The notes: generated from the letters alone by a model not told the origin. Shown: positions 22,900 through 35,936, counted from the first letter of the stretch. The stretch: DNA of 64,000 nt from Rosa chinensis (GCF_002994745.2 NC_037088.1:61708397-61772396), one strand, 5' to 3'. Numbers and translations: made by a program.

Positions 22900-23339
22900 A
22901 TTTCTTGGGGGATTGTATTGATGAGGGGAGTCTGGAGTCATTAGCTTAAGGTTAATTGACTTGTTAATTATAGTGTTTAATTTAGGTTTGGGGGTATAAT
23001 TCTAGTAGTTAGTAATTACGATCAAGTACTTATGGGGTAGGTTGTAATTCTATTAGTTAAGAAGATGCAGTCTAGAGCTGAAATCTGGAGCTCGAATAAT
23101 GGCTGTGTGTGTAATATTAATGTATTGGTTATTTGGTTAAGGATTAAGGAGTCTATATGTTTCATAAGTGCATAATAACATTATCTTTTATTTGTGCTTA
23201 ATTTCCTACAGTTCTCCATTTTTTTATGCTCGATCTATATTATAATGACAATACTGTGAAACTACTTTCATAAGTTCTAAAAGGATACAATTAATGTTTT
23301 ATTTGTTTAATATATTAGTTTTTGGAAAATACTTCAGTA
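22900..23339. other. Intergenic, TZF 3' region
   Basis: 3' UTR and spacer. Nothing else seen. Confidence 0.4.
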
Positions 23340-23494
23340 CATTAATGCACTGATATATCAAGTAGACTAGGTTCAATACAGATGTAGACTAGCTTGGTAT
23401 AAGGGTAGACTAACTCCATACATGTCTACCCATGTACTGAGCTAGTCTACCTCTGTATTGAATCTAGTCTACTTGATGTATCGGTACATTAATG
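23340..23494. repeat. Foldback sequence with about 57-bp arms
   Basis: Arms 23340-23396 and 23439-23494 are inverted copies (cattaatg at both ends, then atcaagtagactag...caatacag...gtagactagct) around a 42-base loop that itself contains a ggtagac/gtctacc pair. About 85-90 percent of arm positions pair by eye. It is either a very small MITE or the source of a long RNA hairpin. Confidence 0.65.
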
Positions 23495-26269
23495 TCTTGT
23501 AGACGATCCCTTAGTTTTTATTTTGTTTCTGATGTAGAAGGGCTATGATTTTATGAAAATTAAAGGGAAAGATCTAGTGTAAACCTGTTTTATTTTCACT
23601 TGAGGGTTAAAAAAAGGAAGACAAAAAAAGAAAAAGAAAAATTTGTTATTTGTCAGCCTAACCGTTCCGCCGTCCGCACCGACGTGACTGCATCGACAAA
23701 AGAGAACAAGATAGCAAGTAGCAAGCTAAAACAGCAACCCGTCTTACCCGCAAAGTTCACACCATCGATTTTCCTACTACGTACTTAACATCGAGGACTA
23801 GTTTTTTTTTTTTTTCCTTTTCTTTTTCCCTGTCTATTTCTACAGTACCTGTAAGACAAATTCAGTAAAAATGCCAAAAGAGAGAAGATTAGAAACAAAT
23901 AATGATGAAATCGAGGAATTAAGAAGTAAGTTAAATTGAAAGTAAAAAAAACATAAGTAGATGGAAATTGAGCTTTAGATCTGAACAGTTGAAAATTTTG
24001 AGATAAATTGTTAGATTTACATGTTAATTTTCGTGGCACAATACACAATAACTAATTCATGTGTCAAAAACTCAAAATCAAGACTTACCACTTACAAATG
24101 TCACTAGATCAAATAGTATTATACTCAAAACAAATAGTACGATCAAATGAATTTTGATTTAAAAAGAGGATAAAAAGATGCCCTAGTGGGTTACGACTAG
24201 ATTAGATCAAGAGTTTGATTCCCCTCTTACCTAACAAAAAAAAAATATCCTGCTAAGTAACAGAACTCTGATTACAATCACGAAAAAAGGAAATGCACAT
24301 ATCACCCATAATATGTAGACAATGAAACACCACCGATGAACTATTGACTCTGACGTCCAACATTTTATATGTCTGGAATTCGTAAATCAATGACTCTAGA
24401 TACAAACTTGTTATGTTGTTATGAACAAATAACGTGATTGAGTTTTGAGAGATAAGTTCTTTTGGCATATGTTTTAATCACATAAATCGAACTATAATTA
24501 GGCATACCACTTTGAAAATAAGGAAATAAAACGCTCACCTCGTTAACAATAGCCACCGAGAGATGAACAAATTTTCTTTACCAGTATAAGCAGCATATCC
24601 AGACTTATTAGAAGGGGCAAAGTTAAATCGATTATCTAGAGACGGAAATTTTTTCTGCTTAGAGATATGCTATAAATCTAGATATTTTTCTAGAAAGAAC
24701 GGATCTAGATATTTAGAAAGGCGGGGATACAAAATCAATCTATATTTTCTCCGACTTGGTTTCCTCATAACCTCTCATCTTCCTCTCCCTCTGTGTTTCT
24801 TGCTTTCCCTTGGGTAGCTAGGTGTTGGTATATATAGAGATTTAAAGGAAAGGAAAGATCGCACGTCTCTCTGTGATTACGCAATTTAATTTAATTTTTT
24901 ACTAAAAGGCATAAAAAAACTCCTGACCGACAAGTCTGGCATCTTCCTTTATTTATCTTTTTTCTCTGATGCACCGATAACTCGTGACTAGCAAATTTAA
25001 CGTCTTTTCTTTTTTCATCTTTTTCCGCATAACAATGCGTCACCGGTGACCGAAATAGTAACTTAATTTTCCTTTTATTATTTGTGTGTATGGATTAGAG
25101 TGATTAGTCTTCATGTGTACCTAACTACTCAATCCCACTTTCAGTTCCCTCGAGTAGTGAAAGGAGCGTCCGAGTGAGAGGGATTCAAATAGTTCATAAT
25201 TTGAGAAATCACTATAAAATTGAGTCACTACCTAGTTGTTACAAACTTAGAGATACACAACTGATCAAGTAATATTTTTTTTCCCAAATAAACATGGAAA
25301 TGTCAACTATTATTTGATTTAATGATAAGACATGTTTCTCTAACAAAATGTAGGTATAAATTCAAATTTTAATGATAACAAAAAAAAATTGTTAAGCAAA
25401 CATGCAGTGCATTGAGACTGCAGAAAGAATACTACATTGAGAATTTGAACTTGCATAATATTAATTGGAAATTTCATCTTAATGAATTTCTAGTCTATCT
25501 TAGGATTAGATGACATTTAATACCACAAATACAGGCCATGATACATGTATAATTTACAACTCATTTTAACCTGTTCCAGTTACCTAAAACGCACCAAGAC
25601 CGTAGTTGCCTACCATCTTCACCCAAAATGCTTGAAAATGGCAAAGGTTAACAAGCATAGCAATTAGCAAGCATACATATATGTTATATTAATCATAATG
25701 ATTAGAAATTAACAAAAATAGATAATGTACCAAATCAAAAAATCTGACACCTCTCAACTTATATCTGTTACCATTTCTGTTCATATAGACATTAATGAAA
25801 ATCTGGATTATTAACTTTACTTACCTTATAAGTTAATCTGCCAATAATCTTATCTAAATAAAAAGCAGAGAATCGAAAGAGAGGGGGGGAAGTTCTCCCA
25901 TCTTAATTTACTACAGATTCTTGCTTATCCCTGTAAACCCGAGAGAAGCTCGACACCTGCATAATGACTTTGGATTGAAGCGAAACGCAAAGTGAAACAA
26001 CTGTGGAATGTGGACCATGCATCCAACACGTTATAGACTCTTCACGTTTTTCTCCTCCTGGGTTTTTTTATCAGTATCTGTGTGCTGACATGGTCTTGAG
26101 CTAGGCGATGATGCCAACACCTTGATCGTGGCGGGACCCAACTTGAGCTCAGTCAGAAACGCCCCGACAACCACCACTTCGCCACCGCCACCTTCGTTCG
26201 CTACGTGCCTCGCTCTTCACATCTCTTCCGACTCATCATCCTTATCCCCACTAACTTCTTCCTCATAAT
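23495..26269. other. Intergenic, 2.8 kb
   Basis: Mostly AT-rich with no supported gene. It includes the possible SINE trace at 24165-24250 and, at the right end, the CNGC leader, where C-rich sequence (about 26150-26260) precedes the ATG. Confidence 0.4.
24165..24250 (+). mobile_element. Possible truncated SINE
   Basis: A tRNA-like pair of pol III boxes, an A-box-like ctagtgggttacg and a B-box-like gagtttgattccc about 30 bases on, is followed by an oligo-A run (about 24236-24246). No target duplication is evident. Very short, so weak. Confidence 0.3.
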
Positions 26270-29200
26270 ATGAAACGCACTTCTCCACCGCTCCCAAAAA
26301 CCATGTCGTCACCATCGCACTCCAGGTTTTACTCATTTTCAGCAAACCTTTTCTTTTGCTTCTCACATGGTGCCGACGTAAATTGTATTAAATTTTTTGT
26401 GGTTTCTTACGTTTTTTTTTTTTTTTCAGGTCGAATAATGGCAACGGAGACGACTCGTTTGAGTTTAGTTCCCCGGAATGCTATGCTTGCACTCAGGCGG
26501 GTCATCCGGTGTTTCACTCCACCCGCTGCCGTGACCCGATCCACCATTCCCAGCTGCAATGGGAGCGCTCCGCCGGTTCTTCTTTGACCCGGGTGGAGAC
26601 CCCGACGGACCTCAAATGCAGCCCCACCGATCTGACCCGGACCCGGGTCATCGACCCGCGTAGCAACTACGTGAAAAGGTTGAACCGTGTCGTCCTCATG
26701 GCACGTGGCCTGGCGGTAGCGGTGGATCCGCTCTTCCTCTACGTCATCGCTTTGAGCACGAGTGGGGCGTCCTGCTTCTACATGGACGTCACCCTGGCCT
26801 TCTACGTGACCGTCATTCGCACGTGTCTGGACGCCTTACACGTGGCCCACATTTTGCTTCAGTTCAAGCTTGCATACGTGTCCAGTGAGTCGATGGTGAT
26901 TGGCTGCGGGAAGCTCGTGTGGGACCCGCGAGAGATTGCGTGGCACTACATGAAGTCCTTTAGGCGGTTTTGGCTCGACGTCTTTGTCATTCTACCTATT
27001 CCTCAGGTACCTGAAAATTGCATTGGTTTTAGATTCCGGTCAGATTTTCAAGTCTAGGCATAAGATTTAGTAGTCATTTCATAATCCTTATGGAGAAGTT
27101 TTATCATATGAGTTAGGAATGTGGGGTTTATGAATCCATGAAATTTTTTTTTTGGCGAACAATTCATGGAATTTTGGCTACGCTGTGAAATGCAAATCTT
27201 AATTGGCATCATATTCATCTGTTGGATAAAGAAATATGACACTAGGTAAACTGGACATGAGATTCTCAAGTGTCTGAGTACGAGGCGAATGAGTAAAATT
27301 GTCCTCAAAAGGAAAAAAAAATGTAAAGAATAAACGATAACAGAATTAAGATTCGCGACCAATTTTGATAATATGATAAAACGATCAATTTACAAACTCG
27401 ACCACATTTATATATATGGGCGCGCGGTTTTGGAAATATATATATCATGAAACGAGTTGTTGAGGAGGGCGTCGGACTGTCGGAGTTTGGAATCCTGAGC
27501 CTGTTGGCTAATGAGCTTATTTGTTCAAGCATATATATACTATGAAATTAGGTACATTATCTAGTCCAAGCTTTTAGTCCATTAATTTGTTCAAGTGGGA
27601 TATCTGATTTGCAGATTGTAATTTGGCTAATTGAGCCAAAATTGCTTAGAGGAGAACGGCCGACACAGATAATGGTGACCGTTTTGCTAACCTTCTTGTT
27701 CCAGTTCACCCCCAAGGTCTACCACATTATTCACTTGGCCAAAAGACTAAAAAAGGTCACAGGTTACATCTTCTCATATGGCAACATTTGGTGGCGTTTC
27801 AAACTTAATGTCATCGCCTACTTAACTGCGTGTCACGTAAGTAACTAATCTTTTTACTACTCATTTAACTATTACTATGTTATCTTAGTTCACTGTAATT
27901 CCTGTGCAGATTGTTGGAGGAATTTGGTATGTTCTTGCAACACAACGTGTAATGTCATGCATCCAAGAACAGTGTGAGAGTATTAAAAAGTGTAATCTAT
28001 CTCTCTATTGCTCAAGGGCAATATTTTCCCATGGAAATTTTCCTGAAGTTAAAAAAATTCCAAAGATAAAGGCAATGTGCTTTGATGAGGACACTGAATT
28101 TGGCTACGGAATTTACCAGCCGATCCTTCTTGTCTATAATGGCAATACACGTGCCGTTAGGATCCTTTATCCCATTTACTGGGGTTTAAATAACCTAGGG
28201 TAATTAACAAAGCTACAAATTAAAGCATCTACTGAAAATTGGATTTCGATCAGTCTTGTTAATTATTAATTATATGTGGCATATGATCTGTTGATATTGA
28301 TGCTGCAGCTCCTTTGCCAACAATCTAACTCCTACAGGTGACTGGCTGGAACTGATATTCTCTTGCTGTTTGTGTCTGGCGGGCTTGAGCCTCTTTATTA
28401 CTTTACTTGGAAACATCCAGGTCATTCAAATTTCTAATCATATATGGTTAATTAAGTTTTTAATCATTTTGAAATTAGGTCGCGATTTAGATTATGTCTT
28501 TATGAAACAATACATCAATGAGAAGTTAGTCAGATAAGTCTGCACATTCTAAAATGATACTCTGTTGTCTGTCTAGTAATCTAGACCTTTATATAAGGTC
28601 TTAATTTGGATGCCCAAACTAATAGTTTGACAACATAATGTGTTTGATTTGTGATTAGAGAAATTTTCCCTTCCGACTAATATCTTGAATGTGAATGTAC
28701 CTGTAATTATGTAGTTTTTTCTGCATTCGATCATGTCAAACAAGAAGAAAATGCAGTTGAAATATCGAGACATGGAATGGTGGATGCATCGTAGACAGTT
28801 GCCGCATCATTTGAGAAAGAGAGTTCGACATTTTCAACGCTGCAGTTGGGCAGCAATGCAAGGACTGGATGAGATTGATTTGATCCAAAACTTTCCTGAT
28901 GGACTCCGAAGGGACATCAAGCGCCATCTTTGCCTAGATCTTGTCTTGAAGGTAACTATCTACTTAGCAATTTAAGTATATAGTTTTATCATAAGTTATC
29001 TCACTATCATGTTGGCTTCAACAACTTAATCAATATATGCTAGTAGTTATGTTTAGAAATGTTGTTTTGCTGTCATATTAATACATGCATGCTGTTTTTC
29101 GAGTAACGTATAATAAAAAAATGTCTCTGATAACATAGTCGTGCCAAGAGCTTTTGTGAATCACGAATAAAATGTTTATGTCGTTTCATATAAAACACAT

Positions 29201-30106
29201 GAGACATAGTGGTGAGTAATCACACTAAATTGGACCGTTACTATAGTAATTGCTTATACTAATACATAAACCTGATTGTCTCACCGAAAGAAAACATTTC
29301 CATGGTTTTACATTTAAATCCTGTGAGCACAAGTTATCATGTCCCAAATTCATGAATTTCTTGTACCTCTATCACATGGCTCATAGAATTCGATCATCTA
29401 ATCACATACCAAAATACTTTGATCTTTTCTTCTCTTTTTAGGTACCGCTATTCCACAAGTTGGATGGTGTTATTCTTGACAACATATGTGATCTAGTCCG
29501 TCCACTAATCTACTCCAAGGGTGAAAAGGTGCGACACTGCTCTAGTTTCTTACCTATTTTCGATGTACATTTTTCATTTTCGTCTTTTCGACTTCTTAAT
29601 TACTTTTCACTGTAATTCCCTAGATAATTAGAGAAGGAGACCCTGTCCAAAGGATGGTGTTCTTGGTTCATGGACGCATAAAACGTAGTCAAGGCCTGAG
29701 CAAAGGGTTCTTAGCCACGAGTGTGCTAGAACCTGGTGCCTTCTTTGGGGACGAGCTTCTCTCGTGGTGCCTCCGCCGTCCATTTTTAGGCCGCCTTCCT
29801 CCCTCATCCGCCACATTCACTACCATGGGACCTGTTGAAGCATTTGGCCTCGACGCAGAGTTTCTTCGCTACATTTCCGATCAATTTCGGTACAAATTCT
29901 CCAGCGAAAACCTCAGACGGACGGCGAGGTATTACTCGTCAAATTGGAGGACTTGGGGGGCTGTCATCATTCAACTTGCTTGGCGTCATCACAGGGAGAG
30001 GACTAAGGGTAGTCCAACACCAATACAAAATTGGGATATTGAGAACCGGCTTAAAATGTATGCTGCCATGTTCTTGTCAGTAAAGCCTCAGGACCATATG
30101 GACTAG
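26270..30106 (+). CDS. Cyclic nucleotide-gated channel, CNGC2 type, 8 exons
   Basis: Exons 26270-26325, 26430-27006, 27615-27836, 27910-28199, 28309-28420, 28715-28951, 29442-29528 and 29624-30106 join in frame to 687 residues (AtCNGC2 is about 726). Seen: the N-terminal ECYACTQAG...FHSTRC block and RSAGSSL typical of the CNGC2/4 subgroup, VDPLF in S1, S6 ending at LLGNIQ, MEWWMHRRQLP in the C-linker, a cyclic nucleotide-binding fold (REGDPVQRM...FFGDELLSWCLRRP), WRTWGAVIIQLAWRHHRER as calmodulin-binding IQ motif (about 639-652), and the end MYAAMFLSVKPQDHMD. Family role: plasma-membrane calcium-permeable channel in immunity and calcium homeostasis. The pore reads SFANN (383-387) where CNGC2 has Ala-Asn-Asp. 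No disabling change is seen. The short first exon is the least certain part. Confidence 0.9.
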
Positions 30107-30779
30107 CTAGTAAAGGTAGTGATCATATCAAAGACTACTCTTTAATTTGGGTCTTGACCACCTGACCGGAACTGAAACTTCAATAAAATTGTGAATGGAA
30201 CTGACTTTGGTTAAGCTGATACTGGGACTTTATTTTGTTAGTTTGATTCAGAACTGATGAGGGAGAATAGGTCAAATATATATAGATGGTCTTATTAGTT
30301 CTCAAAGGAATAAAATGAAAGCTTATAACATATCTCTCTAGTTCATTTTAGATGGTGATGTTCCAACAGAAGCTCCAAAAGCTCATTCCACACAATTCAT
30401 TATCCTCCTCATCAATATCCTGATATTTGAGACAAATTTCTCCTATATCCATAAATTATGTTAACCATGTTATAGGAACAAGAACAACCCAAGTTATAAA
30501 GAGTTAAAATGAATGCACTGGAAATCTCTCTCCATTCAGTTTTCAAAAACCTCAAAGATGCACAATTTTGAATCAAATCTCTAACAAAATAATACTCGCA
30601 AATAATCATTGGATTGCAAACATGCTGTTAACTTAACCTATTGATGACTTCTTTGTTTTTATGACATCTCTTGCAGATAGTATCGTTGTAAAATACTCCA
30701 ACAAACTACGTATCTTGAAAAGTTTTGGTGCTTAATTGTTGTAGACCGCGCGACGTACTCGTAGAGTGGTTGAGGTTAA
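30107..30779. other. Intergenic, CNGC 3' region
   Basis: 3' UTR and spacer. No gene seen. Confidence 0.4.
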
Positions 30780-31196
30780 TTGACATCCCCCATTATTGGG
30801 TGGATCAAGATTAATTATGACGGCGCTTGGAAACATGAAGAGGGAATTGGAGGATTCGGAGCTGTCTTTCATGATTATAAAGATCAGTTTATTTGTGCTT
30901 TTGCTTCTAACCTGGATATTCCTAATTCTATTGTGGCAGAAGTAATGGCATGGCAGTCATTACGACTATTGAGATTGCTTGGCTTCACGTTTGGAAACAC
31001 AGATGGCTAGAGGTAGATTCCTCTACTGTATTGGATTATATTCGCTCTCCTTCTCTTGGCAACTTCGAGCATGTTGGTTAAATTACTTATATAGGATCTC
31101 ACAAATGAACTTCAAATCTTCACTCATATTTAGAGAAGAGAATAAGGTAGCAGATGCTCTAGATCATGGAACATCTTTGTCAGAGCAATTATGGTG
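30780..31196 (+). pseudogene. LINE-type RNase H (RVT_3) remnant, frameshifted
   Basis: The first part reads GWIKINYDGAW...GGFGAVFHD...AEVMAWQSLRLLR, the start of the RNase H domain found in plant non-LTR retroelements and related reverse-transcriptase-like genes. The domain then continues in another frame (WLEVDSSTVLDYIRSPSL, about 31003-31056) and in further broken pieces (REENKVADALDHG) to about 31196. Key acidic residues of the first strand and the DSS site are visible, but frameshifts and stops make it non-functional. No upstream RT domain remains. Confidence 0.75.
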
Positions 31197-32149
31197 AGAT
31201 ATGCCTCCTCCATTTCTCTTGTCGTTCTATGAGAGTGATGTTTTAGGTCTTTCACAGTTTAGATTTCGTTGACCTGTTTGTTTTACTTGTTAATTTATTC
31301 TGGAAGTTTTGGTTAGGTCCCCCTCCATTTTCATTCATATTCTTTTGGCTTAATAAATTGGAGTGTTAGAGAGGTTGTTCCTCTGCTATCACTCATTACA
31401 AAAAAGAAAAAAGAAAAAAAAAAGAATCGTTGTAAAATACTCTTTTATCTGGCAAAAGATAAAAGATAACAATTTTAGATCGGAAAACATGAATCAAAAG
31501 GGAGCAAACTTCTAGCTAAATAGGTGATGTTAACCGAATAACTGAAAGAATGTCCTCACTTCTACTACAGAACATCATCAATCGACCAGCTTGCTTGATT
31601 ACAAACAAGATCCAACACAACCTCTTGTCAAGGTAGACTAAAACTTCTCCTTGTAGGAAAATGTCACCAAGAAAAATTACCCCCTTAGAAGTGAAACGAT
31701 TTTTACTCTTTTCTGCACATAATATTTCCTGCCACATGGTTCACAACCTGTCCATGACAATGCCATGCATCACGACACGTATCCTTATCTGCACATAGCC
31801 AATATACCGTCTTCACTCTTTTTTTTTTTTTTGAAACATTCATTCTTCGATCTCATGCAAAATACCAGAGATTCAAAATACACAGTAATTTTGAATTTTA
31901 TTTCTTTTTCTTCAAAATAAGCCAAGGTTTCAGACTCTCGGTTCACAGCTCATTACAGAAAGTAAAATACACAAGAGAAACCCAGAACAACAGGTTTAAC
32001 ATACAGACACACACAACTACTAATACGTACTACGAGACAAAGCCACCGGTCTAATGCAAACAACAAATGCGCGGGCCTAATCTCAGCTATGAACTTCCAC
32101 CGTACGATCTCTACCCCACACTCCCACCACCGTTCAGCGACGGTGCCGA
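31197..32149. other. Intergenic
   Basis: A-rich tract near 31400-31425, possibly the 3' tail of the LINE remnant, then AT-rich spacer and the oleosin 3' UTR (minus strand). No gene seen. Confidence 0.4.
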
Positions 32150-32623
32150 TTAAGAACTCTGATGTTGACCGTGCTGACCGCGGTCAGAGCCCATATGCTG
32201 TTGCCCAAACTGCTCAGCTCTATCCTTCATGTCCCTGGCCTTCCCCGCCAGCTTGTGTCGTGCCGAGTCGAGCTGTTCCGCGCCGGGAGGCTGGCTCCCT
32301 GTCACGTACTTGTAAATCCACGACAAGACACTGATGGCCGCCACGCCGAACCCGCCGGAGGCCAAGAAGCCAGTCATTATGAGCGCCACGGTGATCACAG
32401 CCGGGACGAGGACCGGACTGAAGATCACGAGGAGAGGAGTGGCTATGGTCAAGCATATGACTGTGCCGGCGAGGACCAAACCGGAGAGGACGAGGAGTGA
32501 ACCCCCGGCGGTGACTGCGGTGGCGGCCTTGGCGACCTGGTAGGACTTAGTTTGTTGGTGCTGCATGCCTTGTTGTCCCTGAAAGGGATGGGACTGCAGG
32601 TATTGCTGGTGGTGCTCTGCCAT
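32150..32623 (-). CDS. Oleosin, intronless
   Basis: 157 residues from the ATG at 32623 ([17 protein letters not shown]). A long upstream open frame exists but the conserved oleosin start and the promoter fix this ATG. A polar Gln/His-rich N-terminus precedes about 75 hydrophobic residues (32-110) holding the proline knot P-x5-S-P-x3-P at 63-74 ([12 protein letters not shown]), the hallmark of the family. The C-terminal amphipathic part ([20 protein letters not shown]) is normal. Oleosins coat oil bodies in seeds and pollen; the knot buries a hairpin in the lipid core. The upstream RY and G-box motifs fit embryo expression. Intact. Confidence 0.96.
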   Translation of the reverse strand: MAEHHQQYLQSHPFQGQQGMQHQQTKSYQVAKAATAVTAGGSLLVLSGLVLAGTVICLTIATPLLVIFSPVLVPAVITVALIMTGFLASGGFGVAAISVLSWIYKYVTGSQPPGAEQLDSARHKLAGKARDMKDRAEQFGQQHMGSDRGQHGQHQSS

Positions 32624-32735
32624 TTTTGATGAATGCAAAGAAACTAGTTGAGGAAATGTGTGAATGAATAAACAGAAAAGTGTTTTTAAGAAATGGATTT
32701 TGCAAGTGAGGGAGGAGAAGAGGTGTGGAGGTTTG

Positions 32736-32825
32736 TTATATAGAGGGAGGGATGTGAGGTGGGGAGGCACGTGTTGAGGAGAGGAGAGGTACGTGTTGAC
32801 GAGCTTCTCATGCAGGGGCTGCATG
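32736..32825 (-). promoter_or_regulatory. Oleosin promoter: TATA, G-box, two RY elements
   Basis: Upstream on the minus strand: TATATAA (32736-32742), CACGTG (32768-32773) in an ABRE-like acacgtgcc, a related acgt site near 32791, and two RY cores, catgca at 32809-32814 and tgcatg at 32820-32825. RY plus ABRE is the signature bound by ABI3/FUS3/LEC2 with bZIP partners in maturing seeds. Confidence 0.65.
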
Positions 32826-34039
32826 TAATGAAAGGCGTTTGTTTTGCAACACGTCGTTCTTGTCCATATTTGAAATTTGATGAGTAAAAAGATCGTCGTG
32901 GAGAGTTGCGAGGTGATAGACTGATAAAGACGAGACTGCTGGTATGTCAATATTGTAGGTCGTAATGTTCTCATTTTGTCAAAATTCAAATGCCAAAGGT
33001 GGTTGCTCAATTTTCACAAAGGGAAATTTTTGTTTTCTGGTCAATACATGAGACTAAGTGACTAACAAGTCCTAATTCTCTACATGTCCACTTTTGAGGT
33101 AAAGAAATTCCAACCTGGCAAGAAAACTTAATTCTTAACCCAGGGTTGAGTATGTGAGAGGCTAAAACACTCTGATTGGCAATGATGATCCTCCTTGTCT
33201 TCATCCAAATAATAATAATAATAATGATCCTCCTTGAAATGTTATTTTCATCAGTTTTTTTTTTTTTAAAGGATTTTCATCAGTTTTAAATGGTTGCGGA
33301 AGTTGCTTTAATTTGCATGGTGACCGAGTCACCGACCATTGTGCTCAATCTTTAGTTAAGTAGGTAAATTCTATAGCTCGTTGGATTATGCCCAAACATT
33401 TATAAGATCTTGGGCGAGCCGGAATTAGCAACCTTATTCATTAGTACTAGTCTAAATTGACAAACTCTCAAATTGAAGTTGTTAACCAACGAAACTGTCT
33501 TTATCTCACAGGTTAAGAAGTGGTGCTGATACTGAAAATTATTCTATGCACCGACGGTGTAAGTGACTCAACTCTTATAAAATAATCTCAACCCTTGATA
33601 TTTATTATCAACTTTATTTTTAATAAACAAAAAGTGTATTTAATGCAATCTAACCATTCATTTATGTTGGTGCAAGTGCACGGCGGTGCTCTGAATAATC
33701 TCTCGTGCTGATACACCATGTGAATAGGAAAGCTAGGAGCTGATATGAGGGTTAGAGCTCACATCAATCATGTGTAGTAGTGATGACTGATGAGCTCAAA
33801 GTCAGCGTAGGCAGAGACCAAGAGAGCCACACTACGGTATATATGTCGTGGCTTATTTATGACAATGGCGCAGAATTCAGAACACTAGTGCTCCCCCTTA
33901 CTCTTTGTGCTCCTCTTCTGTCCGACTCCTCCCATTCCAAAATTGAACCACTAATTGTCCTCCTGTAATTTGAAAACCAAATATTAGTCATAAACTTGCT
34001 AGATCTAGGTTGAGCAACCCACTGGGCAAATTAAGACAT
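32826..34039. other. Intergenic with small repeats
   Basis: No gene. Holds an AAT microsatellite flanked by a gatcctccttg duplicate (about 33186-33236) and the MITE-like sequence at 33538-33699. The remainder is ordinary spacer up to the Harbinger target site. Confidence 0.4.
33538..33699. mobile_element. Short MITE-like inverted repeat
   Basis: Ends attattctatgcaccgacgg and, inverted, attattcagagcaccgccg match at most positions. Length is 162 bp, AT-rich inside. No clear target duplication; family unassigned. Confidence 0.4.
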
Positions 34040-34473
34040 TAAGGTTGTGTTTGTTACGTGGGACTATTATCCCCCACCTTATTTCCTATAATAGTCTAGT
34101 ACTCTTCTAGCCTGAGATATGTTATGTTAATACCTGACCCATGTTTGGTACTGCTTAGGACTAAAGTGCAGAATAGTCAAAATAGTCATATCCCATGTTT
34201 GTTTGTGCATTGGACTAAAAGTTGGTAATTTGTAGAAACATTCACAAGTCCACCTATTAATACAACACATGCTAATAAAGTTCCGTGCTTGTAGTTAATT
34301 TTTACACATTCACAAGTCCCTAATACACAGATTTAACATTCACAAGTTCCATCTATCAATTACAAAAATGAATGTTGATCTAGCAAAAGAAGGAGCTTGC
34401 CCAACATAAGCTACTGCAGCAACTCTTGCAGTTTTCCAAACAAAACAAAAAAGAACATATCCTCATGCAGCAG

Positions 34474-35419
34474 TTAGGTAGATCCTCTAGCAGTGCCCGC
34501 AAGCAAGTTATCCACATACACTTTTCTCACTTCATCATCTAAGGACATGAACGCAGAGATATTTTGGGGCTTATCCAAAATGATTTTCAATGCCTCAATT
34601 TGGTCTATAACAGAAAGTCCCATTTTCTTAAGTTCCTTGGCAATATCAGATCGATCTTCATTACCTTTCACTATAGCATCAGTCACTGCTTGCATTCTTT
34701 TTCCAGATTCTTCAAATAATTTATCCAATGCAATCATAATTTTATCTTCATAATTTCTTTTCCTCTTTTTCTGACTAACCTGAGATTGTCCTGTGCTCAT
34801 TGACATGGGGCTTGTGTCATTCTCAACTTCAATGCCATCTTCATTGTTGCTCTGCTCCTCCATCATATCAGCAGGGACCTCAGCTCCAATTCCAGTCACA
34901 CGGTCACTCCCAAAGATGGTAGCTAGTCTATCAAATAATGGATACTTCTTGTTTCTCCATCCCTTTGCCTTTTTGTTATGCTATGACAGAAAATGCATAG
35001 GAATCACCATCACAGTGCAGCAATGAAACCAGTTAGATTAAAAATGAAACTTAATGAAACTTACTCATTACCTGCAAATATGTATCCCATACTTCATTAC
35101 TATCAACTTCAATGCACTTTTTGATATCATTCCATGCAAATCCACTCTTGTTCATCATGTCATAGATTATGCTATAATCTTTCTTCAGTTTCTTCAACTT
35201 TGACTCAATATGTGGACTTGCCTTCAGATTGGAATTGGGACATAAAAGATTTAAAGCATTCTCGATTTTCAGAAAAGTAGTAGATTTGAAACTTCCAGTG
35301 TCGCAGCGTTGTCCTCCAGCAATGATTCCGTCAAGAACATTCAACAAAGATTCTTCTTCAAAGTTGGTCCATACACGCCTTGACTTCCCTTGCTCTGTAT
35401 TTTCATCACCACTTTCCAT
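34474..35419 (-). CDS. Harbinger Myb/SANT-like accessory protein, 2 exons
   Basis: Exons 35419-35072 and 34980-34474 join in frame to 284 residues from MESGDENTEQGK. The first exon carries a Myb/SANT-like domain (RVWTNFEEESLLNVLDGI, then HIESKLKKLKKDYSIIYDM and SGFAWNDIKKCIE) of the type found in the second protein of plant PIF/Harbinger elements. Exon 2 begins with the conserved KKAKGWRNKKYPLFDRLATIFG and ends in a helical region after a KKRKRNYE basic stretch that could be a nuclear signal. In this superfamily the protein binds the element ends or helps carry the transposase into the nucleus. Same strand as the transposase, 2 kb downstream of it. Intact as read. Confidence 0.85.
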
Positions 35420-35779
35420 TTTCTGCAAAAAAAAAAAAATCAACATCTCATGGTTAAAGAAGCATAAATATGATCAAACTGCAACAATTTTCTAGTTCCA
35501 GTTTAGTTTCCACTCACTATCAACTTTTCTGCTTTCCAAAACTAATCCTAATCTCTTCAGAGTATTTTACTAATTTTCTTTGGCAAACTGCACATTTTTT
35601 TGGCCAATCTGCAATGTTCCCAATTTAACAAACTGCTGCCAATACTTGATCAATTTTAAATATGTGCTATGTGACTATGTCCATGTTCAGTGTGAGCTTT
35701 CAACTGCAACAATAATTTGCAATGCAATGTCAAAGCAAACAGAAGAAACAATGCAAATAAACTAAGCTAACTACCCACA

Positions 35780-35936
35780 AAAGAGAAAACTCGTAAACTA
35801 ATGCAACCAAAACTGTAATGCAACAAAAATTGAAGACTGTAATGCAACCAAAACTGTAACCAAAACTGTAATGCAACAAAAATGGAACCAAAACTGTAAT
35901 GCAACCAAAATCCAAGAGAAAACTCGTAAACTAATC
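35780..35936. repeat. Minisatellite-like block inside the Harbinger element
   Basis: Several copies of aatgcaaccaaaactgt (some shortened to accaaaactgt) are bounded by two copies of aagagaaaactcgtaaacta (about 35780-35800 and 35914-35935). It lies in the noncoding interval upstream of the Myb-like gene. Confidence 0.65.

Noticed and set aside
26434..26587. ATG frame beginning MATETTRLSL as the CNGC start
   Set aside because: It is out of frame with the channel. The conserved CYACTQ block lies in the other frame, reached from the ATG at 26270 through a spliced first exon.
32164..32500. Open frames on the plus strand over the oleosin gene
   Set aside because: Shadows of the oleosin coding sequence, with no family features of their own.
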